A program made the position numbers and the translations under genes. Shown piece after piece: positions 15,505-24,886 of a stretch of 47,115 bases of DNA. The stretch covers positions 1-47,115 of the forward strand of contig JAJFFE010000277.1 in assembly GCA_021776775.1 (NCBI GenBank), given 5' to 3'. The notes under the pieces are model-generated. The model was not told where the DNA came from, searched no databases, and worked only from the letters and a program-made list of their open reading frames with translations. Positions within the stretch are counted from its first letter, which is position 1. Every line of letters starts with the position of its first letter. The DNA comes from Planctomycetota bacterium. Lineage in GTDB: Bacteria > Planctomycetota > UBA8108 > UBA1146 > JAJFFE01.

Positions 15505-17167
15505 CAGTGGCGCCGGCATGGTGAGCTGGGTTCTCAACGGTGACCCCGTGGAGAGCCCCGCTGGCATGACGATTCTCGAAGCGGCAAAGGCTCACGGAGC
15601 GGAGTTGCCGCACTTTTGCTACCACCCTGGACTGTCGATCGCGGGCAACTGCCGGATCTGCTTGGTCGAGACCAACCGGTCTCCGAAGCCGGCGATCTCG
15701 TGCTCGGAGCGCATCTCCGACGGCTTGGAAGTTCAGACGCACAGCGAGAAGGCGGTCGAAGCACGCGAGGGTGTGATGGAGTTTCAGCTCATCAATCACC
15801 CGCTCGACTGTCCGGTGTGTGACAAAGCAGGAGAGTGCACTCTTCAGGATTACTCGTTCGATCATGGCCCCGACGAGAGCCGGTTCGTCGAGAAGAAAAA
15901 CATCCGTCATACCAAGGACCTCGGTCCGACCATCAAGATCTGGGGCAATCGCTGCATCGTCTGCACTCGTTGCATTCGCTTCTGCGATGAGATCTCCGGA
16001 ACCGGTGAATTGTGCGTTGTCGCGCGCGGCGATCGATCTGTTGTCGACGTCTTCCCTGGGATTCCGATCGACAACCCGCTCGCCGGAAACGTCGTCGACA
16101 TCTGTCCCGTGGGTGCATTGATCTCCAAGGACTTCATGTTCCAGTCGCGGGTATGGAACAACGAGCACACGGAAACGGTGTGTGGAGGTTGCGCACGCGG
16201 TTGCAACGTGACGGTCGAGACCAACGAGGGCTTCGTCAAGAGACTCATGCCGCGCGAGAACACCGACGTCAATGACTGGTGGATGTGCGACTTCGGGCGA
16301 TACGGTTGGCGCTACGCACACGACGATCGACGGGTGAGCGTTCCGCGTCGCGGAGCCGAGGCCGTCGAAACGGAGCTCGAGGCGCATCGCGACCTCGGGG
16401 AACTTGTGCGCGGCGCTTGGGGCGGATCGAAAAAGGTCGCAATTGTCGTCGACCCGTTCTTGACGTGCGAAGAAGCGCATCTCGTCGGTCGAGTGGCGGC
16501 CGGAACCGGCGCGACGGTCGGGGGCTGGCTCCCGCCGAGCGGAGACGAGCTTACCTTCCCCGGCAAATTCAAGATCAGTGGCGAAAAGTGCCCGAACCGT
16601 CGAGGCGTCGAGGCCGTACTCGGCCAAGAGGTGTTCGGATCGCAGGCAAAAGCGGTCGAGTCCATGCTGAACTCCGGTGGCGTCGATCTTGTCATCGTGT
16701 TCGCAGGTTTCCCGAACGCTGACTGCCCCGACGCACTGGCCTCTGCGGTCGGAAAAGCGACGGCCCGCGTGGCATTCACCCTCTTCGACGGCGCGTGGAG
16801 TGAAGCTGCAGACCTCGTCCTCCCCTCGGCTTCGGTGTTCGAGAAGGAGGGCACGTACGTCAACGAAGACGGTCGACTGCAGCGGGTCCGTTCGAAGGAT
16901 CGTCCCGGTGACGCCCAACTAGCCCAACCTGGACTCCACTCGGCTTCGATTTCCTCGCCGTGGGTGACCTCGGAGCTCGTCGCCCTGCAACGTGCATTGG
17001 TGCACGTTGGCGATGCCGAACGATCCCTATCCGCGGCCGGCGTCTTCCGTCAGCTCGCCGACAGTAATGAGCACTTCAAAGGGCAAAGTCACCGCGGCAT
17101 CCCCGCGACGGGCGTCCCTCTCGGCGGACTCGCCCCGGCCGGCGTCGGTGAAGGGAGCGAGTCATGA
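15497..17167 (+). CDS. nuoG: NADH-quinone oxidoreductase subunit G (short form, N7 site kept)
   Basis: Iron-sulfur chain subunit of the peripheral arm. The N-terminal ferredoxin-like domain has 2Fe-2S ligands C41, C52, C55 and C69. The His-Cys motif (H101, C105, C108, C114) and the next 4Fe-4S site (C153, C156, C159, C203) follow. A further set, C229, C232, C236 and C264, matches CxxCxxxCx27C exactly, the pattern of the off-path cluster N7 found only in some bacteria. At 556 aa the molybdopterin-oxidoreductase-like C-terminal part is reduced relative to forms of about 780-900 aa. Overlaps nuoF by 8 nt and nuoH by 4 nt. Confidence 0.96.
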   Translation: MSDSGAGMVSWVLNGDPVESPAGMTILEAAKAHGAELPHFCYHPGLSIAGNCRICLVETNRSPKPAISCSERISDGLEVQTHSEKAVEAREGVMEFQLINHPLDCPVCDKAGECTLQDYSFDHGPDESRFVEKKNIRHTKDLGPTIKIWGNRCIVCTRCIRFCDEISGTGELCVVARGDRSVVDVFPGIPIDNPLAGNVVDICPVGALISKDFMFQSRVWNNEHTETVCGGCARGCNVTVETNEGFVKRLMPRENTDVNDWWMCDFGRYGWRYAHDDRRVSVPRRGAEAVETELEAHRDLGELVRGAWGGSKKVAIVVDPFLTCEEAHLVGRVAAGTGATVGGWLPPSGDELTFPGKFKISGEKCPNRRGVEAVLGQEVFGSQAKAVESMLNSGGVDLVIVFAGFPNADCPDALASAVGKATARVAFTLFDGAWSEAADLVLPSASVFEKEGTYVNEDGRLQRVRSKDRPGDAQLAQPGLHSASISSPWVTSELVALQRALVHVGDAERSLSAAGVFRQLADSNEHFKGQSHRGIPATGVPLGGLAPAGVGEGSES

Positions 17168-18213
17168 TGGAGTGGTTCGCAGAAAACCCAGTTCTTAGCG
17201 GAATCATCAAAGCAGTCGTCTTGTTCGCAGTTCCGATGCAAATCGTGCCGGGCTTGATCTACTTCGAGCGTCGCATCTGTGCATGGATTCAAGATCGCAA
17301 GGGGCCGAACCGTGTCGGCCCGATCGGCGCCCTGCAGCCGCTCGCCGACGTCGTCAAGCTGCTGATGAAGGAAGACATCGCACCCAAGGGTGTCGATCGG
17401 GCGATCTACGTTCTCGCCCCGGCTCTGGTCTTCATACCCTCGATGCTCGCGTTTGCGATCGTTCCCGTCGGAATGGACCTTCAGGTCTTCAATCCGAACT
17501 CCGGGGTGATCTTCGCGATCACGATCGGTTCGTTCGCCGTCTACGGCCTATCGTTCGGTGGCTGGGCTTCGAACAACAAGTATTCACTACTAGGTGGACT
17601 TCGTTCGTCGGCGCAGATGATCTCGTACGAGGCCGCTCTCTTCCTAGCGCTCATGTCTGCCCTCATGATGGCAGGCACGGTCGACTTGAACGTCGTCGTT
17701 CGCGATCAAATTGCGCACGGCTGGAACATCTGGAGACAACCGGTCGGCGCAGTGTTGTTCTTGGTTGCCTCCTTTGCAGAAACCAATCGCCTGCCCTTCG
17801 ACCTCGCGGAGTGTGAATCGGAACTCATCGGCGGATACCACACGGAGTACACCTCCATGAAGTTCGCCATGTTCTTCCTCGGCGAGTACATCGCGATGAT
17901 CACAATGTCGGCTCTCATGGTGACGTTGTTCCTCGGTGGCTGGAGCATGCCGACGTTTCTCTTGACGATCGTCCACGATTGGTTTGGGGTTGCGATCTCG
18001 TTCGATCAAGTGACCCTCGGCACCATGTTCTGGAGTATCGTCTTCTTCTCCGCAAAAACTTCCGCGTTGTTGTTCTTGTTCATCTGGGTTCGGTGGACGC
18101 TACCGCGTTTCCGCTACGACCAGCTCATGCGTCTCGGGTGGAAAGTCATGATCCCCGTCGCCCTGGCAAACTTGGCGATCACGGCCACCGTGATTGTGTT
18201 GATGGAGGATTAA
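17164..18213 (+). CDS. nuoH: NADH-quinone oxidoreductase subunit H
   Basis: Membrane subunit that forms the quinone tunnel and links electron transfer to proton pumping. 349 aa with about eight to nine membrane helices. Signature pieces include FERRICAWIQDRKGPNRVGP near residue 40, and AETNRLPFDLAECESELIGG near 200, whose acidic residues are functionally important in the family. The start ATG overlaps the nuoG stop (ATGA). nuoI follows after one nucleotide. Confidence 0.97.
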   Translation: MMEWFAENPVLSGIIKAVVLFAVPMQIVPGLIYFERRICAWIQDRKGPNRVGPIGALQPLADVVKLLMKEDIAPKGVDRAIYVLAPALVFIPSMLAFAIVPVGMDLQVFNPNSGVIFAITIGSFAVYGLSFGGWASNNKYSLLGGLRSSAQMISYEAALFLALMSALMMAGTVDLNVVVRDQIAHGWNIWRQPVGAVLFLVASFAETNRLPFDLAECESELIGGYHTEYTSMKFAMFFLGEYIAMITMSALMVTLFLGGWSMPTFLLTIVHDWFGVAISFDQVTLGTMFWSIVFFSAKTSALLFLFIWVRWTLPRFRYDQLMRLGWKVMIPVALANLAITATVIVLMED

Positions 18214-18214
18214 G

Positions 18215-18688
18215 GTGGGACACGACGCACACGCTGAACCTGAGAAGAAGCCGGGCAAGCTCGGCCTCCTCGGGAAGGCTTACCTCCCGGCGATTGCCCA
18301 AGGACTACTTCATACACTTGGCCACATCGTGAAATGGGACCACAACACGCTCAACTACCCCGACGAGAAACGAGCTCCGTTTCCTGGGTACCGCGGTGAG
18401 CACCGACTCACCCGTGACGAGCAAGGGCGAGAAAAATGTGTCGCGTGCTTCATGTGCTCGACGGTTTGCCCAGCTCATTGCATTGAGATTGTTGCCGAGG
18501 AAGCGCCTTGGCCAGATCGTGAGAAGCGCCCGAAGATTTTCAACATCGACATGATGCGCTGCATCTACTGCGGTATGTGCGAGTGGGCATGCCCTTGCGA
18601 AGCTATCGAGCTGACCGAGGTCTTCAATATCCCGGTCCGCACGCGTGCCGAGAAGATTTACGACAAAGAACGACTGCTCTCCAACTAA
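18215..18688 (+). CDS. nuoI: NADH-quinone oxidoreductase subunit I
   Basis: Ferredoxin-like subunit with the two 4Fe-4S clusters N6a and N6b that pass electrons to NuoB. 157 aa. The two CxxCxxCxxxCP motifs are C75/C78/C81/C85 and C116/C119/C122/C126. GTG start at 18215. A 92-nt gap to nuoJ (18689-18780) is the largest break inside the operon; it holds only a 13-codon frame (18692) and no clear promoter or terminator. Confidence 0.97.
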   Translation: MGHDAHAEPEKKPGKLGLLGKAYLPAIAQGLLHTLGHIVKWDHNTLNYPDEKRAPFPGYRGEHRLTRDEQGREKCVACFMCSTVCPAHCIEIVAEEAPWPDREKRPKIFNIDMMRCIYCGMCEWACPCEAIELTEVFNIPVRTRAEKIYDKERLLSN

Positions 18689-18780
18689 CAAATGACAGAG
18701 TCGGACGTGGAAATCAAAAAGCCGAGGTTTAGACAAGTGTCGCCATCTGACGCACGGACCGGCCGAAAAGAGAGCGAGCT

Positions 18781-19407
18781 ATGGAAGAATTCCTGAAGCA
18801 CTCTCTGTTCGGCTTGAGCGGACTGCTCGGAGTCGTGTGCGCCGTGTTGGTGGTCACACGGAAGAACCCCATCTACTCCGCGCTGTTCTTGATCGTGCTT
18901 TTGGGAACGATCGCGATCGACTTCTTTCTGCTGCAGGCCGAGTTCCTCGGCTTCATGCAGTTACTGGTCTACGCGGGCGCGATCATGGTGCTGTTCCTCT
19001 TCGTGATCATGCTGATCAATCCGCGGGGAGACAGCCTCCCCGACGAAGGAGGTGCCACCGATCGGTGGGTCGCCTTCGGGGTGGCGTTGCTGATTTTCTC
19101 GCTCCTGTTCACCGCGATCGCGAAGTCCCCGCGACTCAAAGAGTTCGACTCGTTCCCCGGAATGGCCGCCGTACCCGAGACCGTCATGGGCACTCCGGCA
19201 CGGACCGCGGATCACGGCTCTCTGACCGCGTTCGGCTACGAAATGTTCACGACGCATCTGTTCGTGTTCGAGCTGACGTCGATACTCGTCCTCTCAGCGA
19301 TCGTAGGCGCCGTTCACTTGTCACTACGTCCACGCCGACGCAAGCGCGAAGAAACGGAAGCAGCCTTGGATAGTAGCCACGGACGAGAGGAGCACGCTCA
19401 TGTTTAG
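18781..19407 (+). CDS. nuoJ: NADH-quinone oxidoreductase subunit J
   Basis: Membrane subunit next to NuoA and NuoK. 208 aa, five predicted helices; the segment QLLVYAGAIMVLFLFVIML around residues 60-80 is the family hallmark helix. The C-terminal 25 residues are charged (RRRKREETEAA) and cytoplasmic. GAGAGCGAGC precedes the ATG. Overlaps nuoK by 8 nt. Confidence 0.96.
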   Translation: MEEFLKHSLFGLSGLLGVVCAVLVVTRKNPIYSALFLIVLLGTIAIDFFLLQAEFLGFMQLLVYAGAIMVLFLFVIMLINPRGDSLPDEGGATDRWVAFGVALLIFSLLFTAIAKSPRLKEFDSFPGMAAVPETVMGTPARTADHGSLTAFGYEMFTTHLFVFELTSILVLSAIVGAVHLSLRPRRRKREETEAALDSSHGREEHAHV

Positions 19408-19720
19408 CCTGACGTCGTGTCTCTATATCTCGGCATTCCTCTTCTCGACCGGCGTCTACGGAGTGCTCGGCCGCCGTAACATCTTGGTCGTGCTCATGTC
19501 GCTCGAGCTCATGTTGAACGCGGTCAACCTGGCGCTAGTTGCGTTCGGCCGTGCGTATGCGGCCCAGGACTTGGCGGCGGCGCACACCGGACAGATATTC
19601 GCCCTCATGGTCATCGCGGTAGCCGCAGCGGAAGCGGCGGTTGGTCTTTCGATCGTTCTCTTGGTCTGGCGTCGCTGGCAGTCGATCGACGTCCGCGACC
19701 TCTGTCGAATGCACGGATAG
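19400..19720 (+). CDS. nuoK: NADH-quinone oxidoreductase subunit K
   Basis: Small antiporter-related membrane subunit (MrpC-like). 106 aa with three helices. The conserved glutamate in SLELMLNAVNL (helix 2) and another in AAAEAAVGLSI (helix 3) are both present; these take part in proton transfer in the family. ATG lies inside the end of nuoJ. Thirteen nucleotides separate it from nuoL. Confidence 0.96.
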   Translation: MFSLTSCLYISAFLFSTGVYGVLGRRNILVVLMSLELMLNAVNLALVAFGRAYAAQDLAAAHTGQIFALMVIAVAAAEAAVGLSIVLLVWRRWQSIDVRDLCRMHG

Positions 19721-19733
19721 GGATCGCTGACCG

Positions 19734-21776
19734 ATGGATTTCAATCCCAGCCTCTTAGCTCTGATCCCGATCCTTCCGCTGATCGGCTTCGTCTTGAACG
19801 GGTGCTTCGGCAACCGGATGGGACGGCAATTCGTTTCGATCGTCGGGTGCGCCTTGCCGATCACGTCTTTCGTGATCGCGTTCAGGGCGTTTCAGGCTCT
19901 TCGAGGATCAGAATCCGAGGCCATACGTCACACGTTGTTCGAGTGGATTCACGTTGGATCCTTTCAAGTGGACATGGCGTTCACGTTCGACGGCCTTTCC
20001 GCCGTCATGTGTTTAGTCGTCACGGGAATTGGATCGCTGATCCACCTCTATTCGACCGGCTACATGCGAGGTGACAAGAGTTACGCGCGGTTCTTCGCCT
20101 ACTTGAATCTGTTCACAGCGTTCATGCTGATGTTGGTTCTCGGCGACAACCTGTTGGTCTTGTTCGTCGGGTGGGAAGGCGTAGGCCTCTGCTCGTATCT
20201 GTTGATCGGTTTCTGGCATGAAGACGCTGCGAACTGTGACGCGGGCCGTAAGGCGTTCATTTTCAACCGGGTCGGCGACCTCGGGTTCTTGATCGGTGTT
20301 TTTCTGATCTTCACCCTCTTCGGTTCAGTGAACTTCGCCGAGATCCTCGTCGGTGTTGAGTCCATCAGTGACGTCACCGCCCCCGCGAGTTCACTCAATT
20401 CCGCCATGCCCATGTGGGGCACGGTCGCGATCGGGACGTTGATCACCGCGATCACCCTGTGCTTGTTCGTCGGAGCGACCGGCAAGAGCGCGCAGATTCC
20501 GCTCTTCCCTTGGCTTCCCGACGCTATGGCGGGCCCGACACCGGTATCGGCTCTGATTCACGCCGCTACGATGGTGACGTCGGGCGTATACCTGTGCTGT
20601 CGACTCATGCCACTCTTCAGTTTGTCGCCACAGACGCTAGGCGTGATCGCGGCGATCGGCGCATGTACTGCGCTGCTTGCTGCGCTGATCGCGCTCAGCC
20701 AGACCGACATCAAGAAGGTCTTGGCGTATTCCACCGTGAGTCAGCTTGGCTACATGTTCTTCGCCATCGGTATGGGCGCCTACTCCGCGGCGTTGTTCCA
20801 TGTCGTGACCCACGCCTTCTTCAAGGCGCTACTCTTCCTCGGGTCCGGGTCCGTGATCCACGCAATGCACCACGAACAAGACATGAGGAAGATGGGCGGC
20901 CTTCGCCGCCAACTGCCCTTTACGCACCTCATCTTCATCATCGGTACATTGGCGATCGCCGGAGTCCCCTTCTTCTCTGGGTTCTTCTCCAAGGACGAGA
21001 TCCTATTCTCCGGGTTCTTCGCCGCGTTCCACGGGCATGACGGGCACGTGCATTTCCAAGATCAGTTGTTCTGGGGAATGGCCACGTTGACCGCGGGGCT
21101 CACCGCGTTTTACATGCTGCGTATGGTCGCGCTCACATTCTGGGGCAAGAGCAACGTCGACGACAAACTCGTCGATCACGTTCACGAGCCGGGTGGTTGG
21201 ATGCCGTTCTCGCTCGCCGTCCTGGCCGTGCTGTCGGTCTTCGGCGGCATCTTGAACGTCCCGGAATTGCTTCACTGGCTGCCGTTCGTCGGCGAGGAGC
21301 GCACGTTCCTGCTCGGCAACTTCACCGGATTACACCACGCCCATACCGGGATCGATCTCGACGCGCTGCACAAACTCGAGTGGACTTCGCTGATCATTTC
21401 CGTTGGTGTCGGTGCCACGGGACTGGCCGCGGCGTGGTATCTCTACGGGCCCGGACGAGCTCTCCTGGACGGTTTCGTCAACGGGGCCGGCAAGAAGCTC
21501 GTACGAATCTCAGAGAACAAGTTCTACATCGACGAGGTCTATCAGATTTTGATCGTGACGCCGTTTCAGTTTGCGTCCTACGTCATGTTCATACTCATAG
21601 ACCGGTTCTTGATCGACGGGGTGATGGTCGGCGGTTCCGCCCTGGTCGTCCGCTCGTTCGGTGAGTTCTTTCGCCGCATGCAGTCCGGTTTCGTTCCGGC
21701 ATACCTGCTGACTTTCGGCTGTGGCGCGCTCGTCCTCCTCTTCATCATGATGAGCCTCCTGAACGGGGCGGGATAA
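19734..21776 (+). CDS. nuoL: NADH-quinone oxidoreductase subunit L
   Basis: Distal antiporter-like proton-pumping subunit. 680 aa with about 16 membrane helices including the long lateral helix near the C-terminus. Conserved features: the Glu in LFVGWEGVGLCSYLLIGFW (helix 5), the Lys in ATGKSAQIPLFPWLPDAMAGPTP (helix 7), HAATMVTSGVYL, and the Lys in THAFFKALLFLGSGSVIHA. The segment 430-560 carries a His-rich loop (HGHDGHVHF). It is followed by nuoM after 3 nt. Confidence 0.97.
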   Translation: MDFNPSLLALIPILPLIGFVLNGCFGNRMGRQFVSIVGCALPITSFVIAFRAFQALRGSESEAIRHTLFEWIHVGSFQVDMAFTFDGLSAVMCLVVTGIGSLIHLYSTGYMRGDKSYARFFAYLNLFTAFMLMLVLGDNLLVLFVGWEGVGLCSYLLIGFWHEDAANCDAGRKAFIFNRVGDLGFLIGVFLIFTLFGSVNFAEILVGVESISDVTAPASSLNSAMPMWGTVAIGTLITAITLCLFVGATGKSAQIPLFPWLPDAMAGPTPVSALIHAATMVTSGVYLCCRLMPLFSLSPQTLGVIAAIGACTALLAALIALSQTDIKKVLAYSTVSQLGYMFFAIGMGAYSAALFHVVTHAFFKALLFLGSGSVIHAMHHEQDMRKMGGLRRQLPFTHLIFIIGTLAIAGVPFFSGFFSKDEILFSGFFAAFHGHDGHVHFQDQLFWGMATLTAGLTAFYMLRMVALTFWGKSNVDDKLVDHVHEPGGWMPFSLAVLAVLSVFGGILNVPELLHWLPFVGEERTFLLGNFTGLHHAHTGIDLDALHKLEWTSLIISVGVGATGLAAAWYLYGPGRALLDGFVNGAGKKLVRISENKFYIDEVYQILIVTPFQFASYVMFILIDRFLIDGVMVGGSALVVRSFGEFFRRMQSGFVPAYLLTFGCGALVLLFIMMSLLNGAG

Positions 21777-21779
21777 GCC

Positions 21780-23339
21780 ATGGAGTCCGTGAACATTCTC
21801 AGCATTCTGGTCTTCACACCTATTGTCGGCGCGGCGCTGCTCGCGTTCTTCAAGCCAAAGAATACGGCGCAGGTACGGCATGCCGCTCTGGCAATCTCGA
21901 GTCTGACGTTCTTGCTCAGTCTCGGGATGCTCTGGATGTACTCAACCGCGATGGGTCAGCACGAAGACGGCGACCTGGCCGCTCGCGGTTCAATGCAACT
22001 GGTCGAGTTTGGGGAGTGGCTTCCATCGCTCGGGGTGCACTTCCACCTCGGTGTCGACGGTATCAGCATCCTGCTCGTCCTGTTGACCACCCTGCTTTCA
22101 CCGCTGATCTTGCTCAGTAGCTGGAAGGCGATTGGTGATCGCGTCAAAGAGTTCCAGATCGCGTTCCTCCTTCTCGAAGGCGGCATGATCGGGGTGTTTC
22201 TGGCGCTGGATCTCGTCGTCTTCTACGTGTTCTGGGAGGTCATGCTGGTCCCCATGTATCTTCTCGTCGGAATCTGGGGTGGTGAACGACGGATCTACGC
22301 TGCGATGAAGTTCTTCATCTACACCATGGTCGGAAGCCTCTTGATGCTTCTCGCCATGCTGTACTTGTGGTGGCATACGGGAACCGTGCAACTGATCGAG
22401 CACGGAATCGTCAATCCAGAGACCGGGCTTCTCGAGATGATGCCGGGGCTACTCGAGGTCCTTCGCACCAACCCGCTCGAACCGACCACTCAAGTTTGGC
22501 TGTTCGCGGCGTTCGCGCTGTCGTTTGCGATCAAGGTGCCGATCTTCCCGCTTCACACCTGGCTCCCCGACGCTCACGTGGAGGCGCCTACCGCGGGTAG
22601 TGTCGTGCTCGCAGGAGTGCTGCTGAAGATGGGGACGTACGGATTCATTCGGTTGGCAATACCCTTGTTCCCCCACGGAACCGAGGTGTTTACGCCGTGG
22701 ATGCTCGGGTTGTCCGTGGTCGGGATCGTGTTCGGGGCGTGCATGGCATTGGTGCAGACTGATGTCAAGAAGCTCATCGCGTACTCGAGTGTCAGCCACA
22801 TGGGCTTCGTCGTCATCGGACTGTTCGTGATCAATGATCTCGGGTGGGTCGGCGGAATCATTCAAATGGTGAGCCATGGGCTCTCGACGGGAATGCTCTT
22901 CCTGTTGATCGGGATCGTGTACGAGCGCCGTCATACTCGGGAAATCTCTCACTTCGGCGGACTGGCCCAGGTGATTCCCGTGTTCAGCGTGATGTTCATC
23001 ATCGCAACTTTGTCGAGTATTGGACTGCCGGGTCTGAATGGGTTCGTCGGAGAATTCATGATTCTGCTCGGTGCGTTCCGTGAGCATCAGTGGATCGCCA
23101 TCGGCGCATCCAGCGGAGTCGTTCTCGGCGCGGTCTACATGCTGACGTTGGCGAAGCGGTTCCTGTTCGGGCCGCTCGTTCACGAAGAAAACCGAAATCT
23201 GGCGGATCTGAGTCCGCGCGAGCTCTGCTACCTGGTGCCGATCGTGGTGATGATGTTCTGGATCGGTCTCTATCCGAAACCTTTCGTGGAGCTCATCGAA
23301 CCGTCGGTTCAACTCTACGTCGACACGATCAACAAGTAA
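21780..23339 (+). CDS. nuoM: NADH-quinone oxidoreductase subunit M
   Basis: Second antiporter-like pump subunit. 519 aa with about 14 helices. The helix-5 Glu in VFWEVMLVPMYLLVGIWGG, the helix-7 Lys in FAIKVPIFPLHTWLPDAHVEAP and the helix-8 segment TDVKKLIAYSSVSHMGFV are all present. ATG start, with AGCC as a poor Shine-Dalgarno sequence, suggests coupling to nuoL translation. A 16-nt gap precedes nuoN. Confidence 0.97.
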   Translation: MESVNILSILVFTPIVGAALLAFFKPKNTAQVRHAALAISSLTFLLSLGMLWMYSTAMGQHEDGDLAARGSMQLVEFGEWLPSLGVHFHLGVDGISILLVLLTTLLSPLILLSSWKAIGDRVKEFQIAFLLLEGGMIGVFLALDLVVFYVFWEVMLVPMYLLVGIWGGERRIYAAMKFFIYTMVGSLLMLLAMLYLWWHTGTVQLIEHGIVNPETGLLEMMPGLLEVLRTNPLEPTTQVWLFAAFALSFAIKVPIFPLHTWLPDAHVEAPTAGSVVLAGVLLKMGTYGFIRLAIPLFPHGTEVFTPWMLGLSVVGIVFGACMALVQTDVKKLIAYSSVSHMGFVVIGLFVINDLGWVGGIIQMVSHGLSTGMLFLLIGIVYERRHTREISHFGGLAQVIPVFSVMFIIATLSSIGLPGLNGFVGEFMILLGAFREHQWIAIGASSGVVLGAVYMLTLAKRFLFGPLVHEENRNLADLSPRELCYLVPIVVMMFWIGLYPKPFVELIEPSVQLYVDTINK

Positions 23340-23355
23340 CGGAAGACGCGCGAAC

Positions 23356-24882
23356 ATGCCCATCAATCTGGTATCGGCGGACTACGCTGCGATCCTACCG
23401 GCCGTGATTCTGATCGCGACCGGACTCGCTGTCCTCATCGCCGATCTCTTCGTCACCGACGACGGATACGACAACCCGTCTTCGGAGAAGAGCCACTTGG
23501 TATGGATCGGGGTTTGTGGAGCGGCGCTCGCGTTCGCGGCGTTGTTCGTGCCCAGCGGACTTCTCTTCGGCGCGTGGAGCGAGAACGGAGTCGCTTCCGG
23601 AAGTGAAGTCGTGTTCTTAGGCGCGTTGCGACTCGACGCGTTCGGGGGTTTTGCCGCTGCGATCATCATTGTGGCCGCCGGATTGACGACGCTCTCGTCA
23701 GGTGGCTACTTGGCCGCGCAGGGGCAGAATCGAGGCGAGTTCTACGGGCTAGTCTACCTCGGCGGCGGCGCAATGGTCTTGCTGGCGCAGGCGACCAACC
23801 TGATCTCAATCTTCGTGGCGATCGAGACTCTGTCACTCACGGTTTACGTGTTGGCGGGTTTCTTCCGAAAGTGGAAGCTCGGCGCCGAAGGTGCGGCGAA
23901 GTACTTCATCCTTGGCGCCTTCTCGAGCGGTTTCTTGCTGCTTGGAATGGCGTTCGTCTACGGCGCCACGGGTGAGATCTCACTCGCCGCGCTCGGCAAA
24001 AGCACAGCCGATCCGTACTTGATGAATGTCGGTCTGCTGCTGATTCTTGTCGGCTTCGGATTCAAAGTGGGTGCGGTCCCCTTCCATTCGTGGGTCCCGG
24101 ACGCCTACCAAGGGGCTCCGGCTACAGCGGCGGGTTGGATGGCGGTTGCCGTCAAGGTGTGCTCATTCGCCGCGTTGATTCGAGTCGTCGTTGCCGCGGG
24201 TCAGGGCGGCGTTGCCGACGCCGCCATCGGAAAAATGCTCGCGGCCCTAGCGGTCGTCACCATGGTGCTCGGCAACCTCGCGGCCCTGAATCAGACGAAC
24301 ATCAAGCGCATGCTTGCCTACTCCGGCATCGCTCACAGTGGGTATCTGCTGATCCCAGTTGTACTCGCATTCCAAGGAACGCCGGATCCGAAAGTCGGGG
24401 CTGGAGCGCTGTTCTACTTGGTGGCATACCTACTGATGACGATCGGCGCGTTTACCGTGGTGGCGATGGTCTCCAATGGTGACACCGATCGAGAAGAGCT
24501 GGAGTCGTACAACGGATTGGCCAAGCGACAGCCCTTCGTGGCGTTTGCTATGACAGTTTCGTTGCTGTCACTAGCGGGCATGCCGGGAACGGTCGGCTTC
24601 TTGGGCAAGTTGACGATCTTCAAAGACGCCGTCTACTCGGGACCCTACCTCTACCTAGCCTTCGTTGGGATTCTGGCGTCGCTGGTCAGTGTGTACTACT
24701 ACCTGCGCCCCATCGTCGCTATGTACTTCCGCGAAGAGGGGGAGACGATCGAGATTGTCGAAAACAACTGGGGTGTGAAGCTTACGCTCGTCCTCACCAG
24801 CTTCGGAACCATCGCCCTCTTCTTCTGCGGGAAGTCGGTGCACGAGCTCTCGGTGCGGTCGATCCAAAGCATCACGGGCTAA
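23356..24882 (+). CDS. nuoN: NADH-quinone oxidoreductase subunit N
   Basis: Third antiporter-like pump subunit, closest to NuoK. 508 aa with about 14 helices. Conserved stretches are the helix-5 Glu in IFVAIETLSLTVYVLAG, the helix-7 Lys in GFKVGAVPFHSWVPDAYQGAP and NIKRMLAYSGIAHSGYLLIP. This completes a full 14-subunit complex I set in the standard A-N order. The next gene starts 4 nt after its stop. Confidence 0.97.
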   Translation: MPINLVSADYAAILPAVILIATGLAVLIADLFVTDDGYDNPSSEKSHLVWIGVCGAALAFAALFVPSGLLFGAWSENGVASGSEVVFLGALRLDAFGGFAAAIIIVAAGLTTLSSGGYLAAQGQNRGEFYGLVYLGGGAMVLLAQATNLISIFVAIETLSLTVYVLAGFFRKWKLGAEGAAKYFILGAFSSGFLLLGMAFVYGATGEISLAALGKSTADPYLMNVGLLLILVGFGFKVGAVPFHSWVPDAYQGAPATAAGWMAVAVKVCSFAALIRVVVAAGQGGVADAAIGKMLAALAVVTMVLGNLAALNQTNIKRMLAYSGIAHSGYLLIPVVLAFQGTPDPKVGAGALFYLVAYLLMTIGAFTVVAMVSNGDTDREELESYNGLAKRQPFVAFAMTVSLLSLAGMPGTVGFLGKLTIFKDAVYSGPYLYLAFVGILASLVSVYYYLRPIVAMYFREEGETIEIVENNWGVKLTLVLTSFGTIALFFCGKSVHELSVRSIQSITG

Positions 24883-24886
24883 CCGG

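Noticed and set aside
15407..16918. 503-codon open frame on the minus strand
   Set aside because: It lies antisense to nuoG, whose cluster ligands are all intact; long antisense frames are expected in GC-rich coding DNA.
22449..23366. 305-codon minus-strand frame rich in His, Asp and Glu
   Set aside because: Antisense shadow of nuoM; no domain or ribosome binding site.
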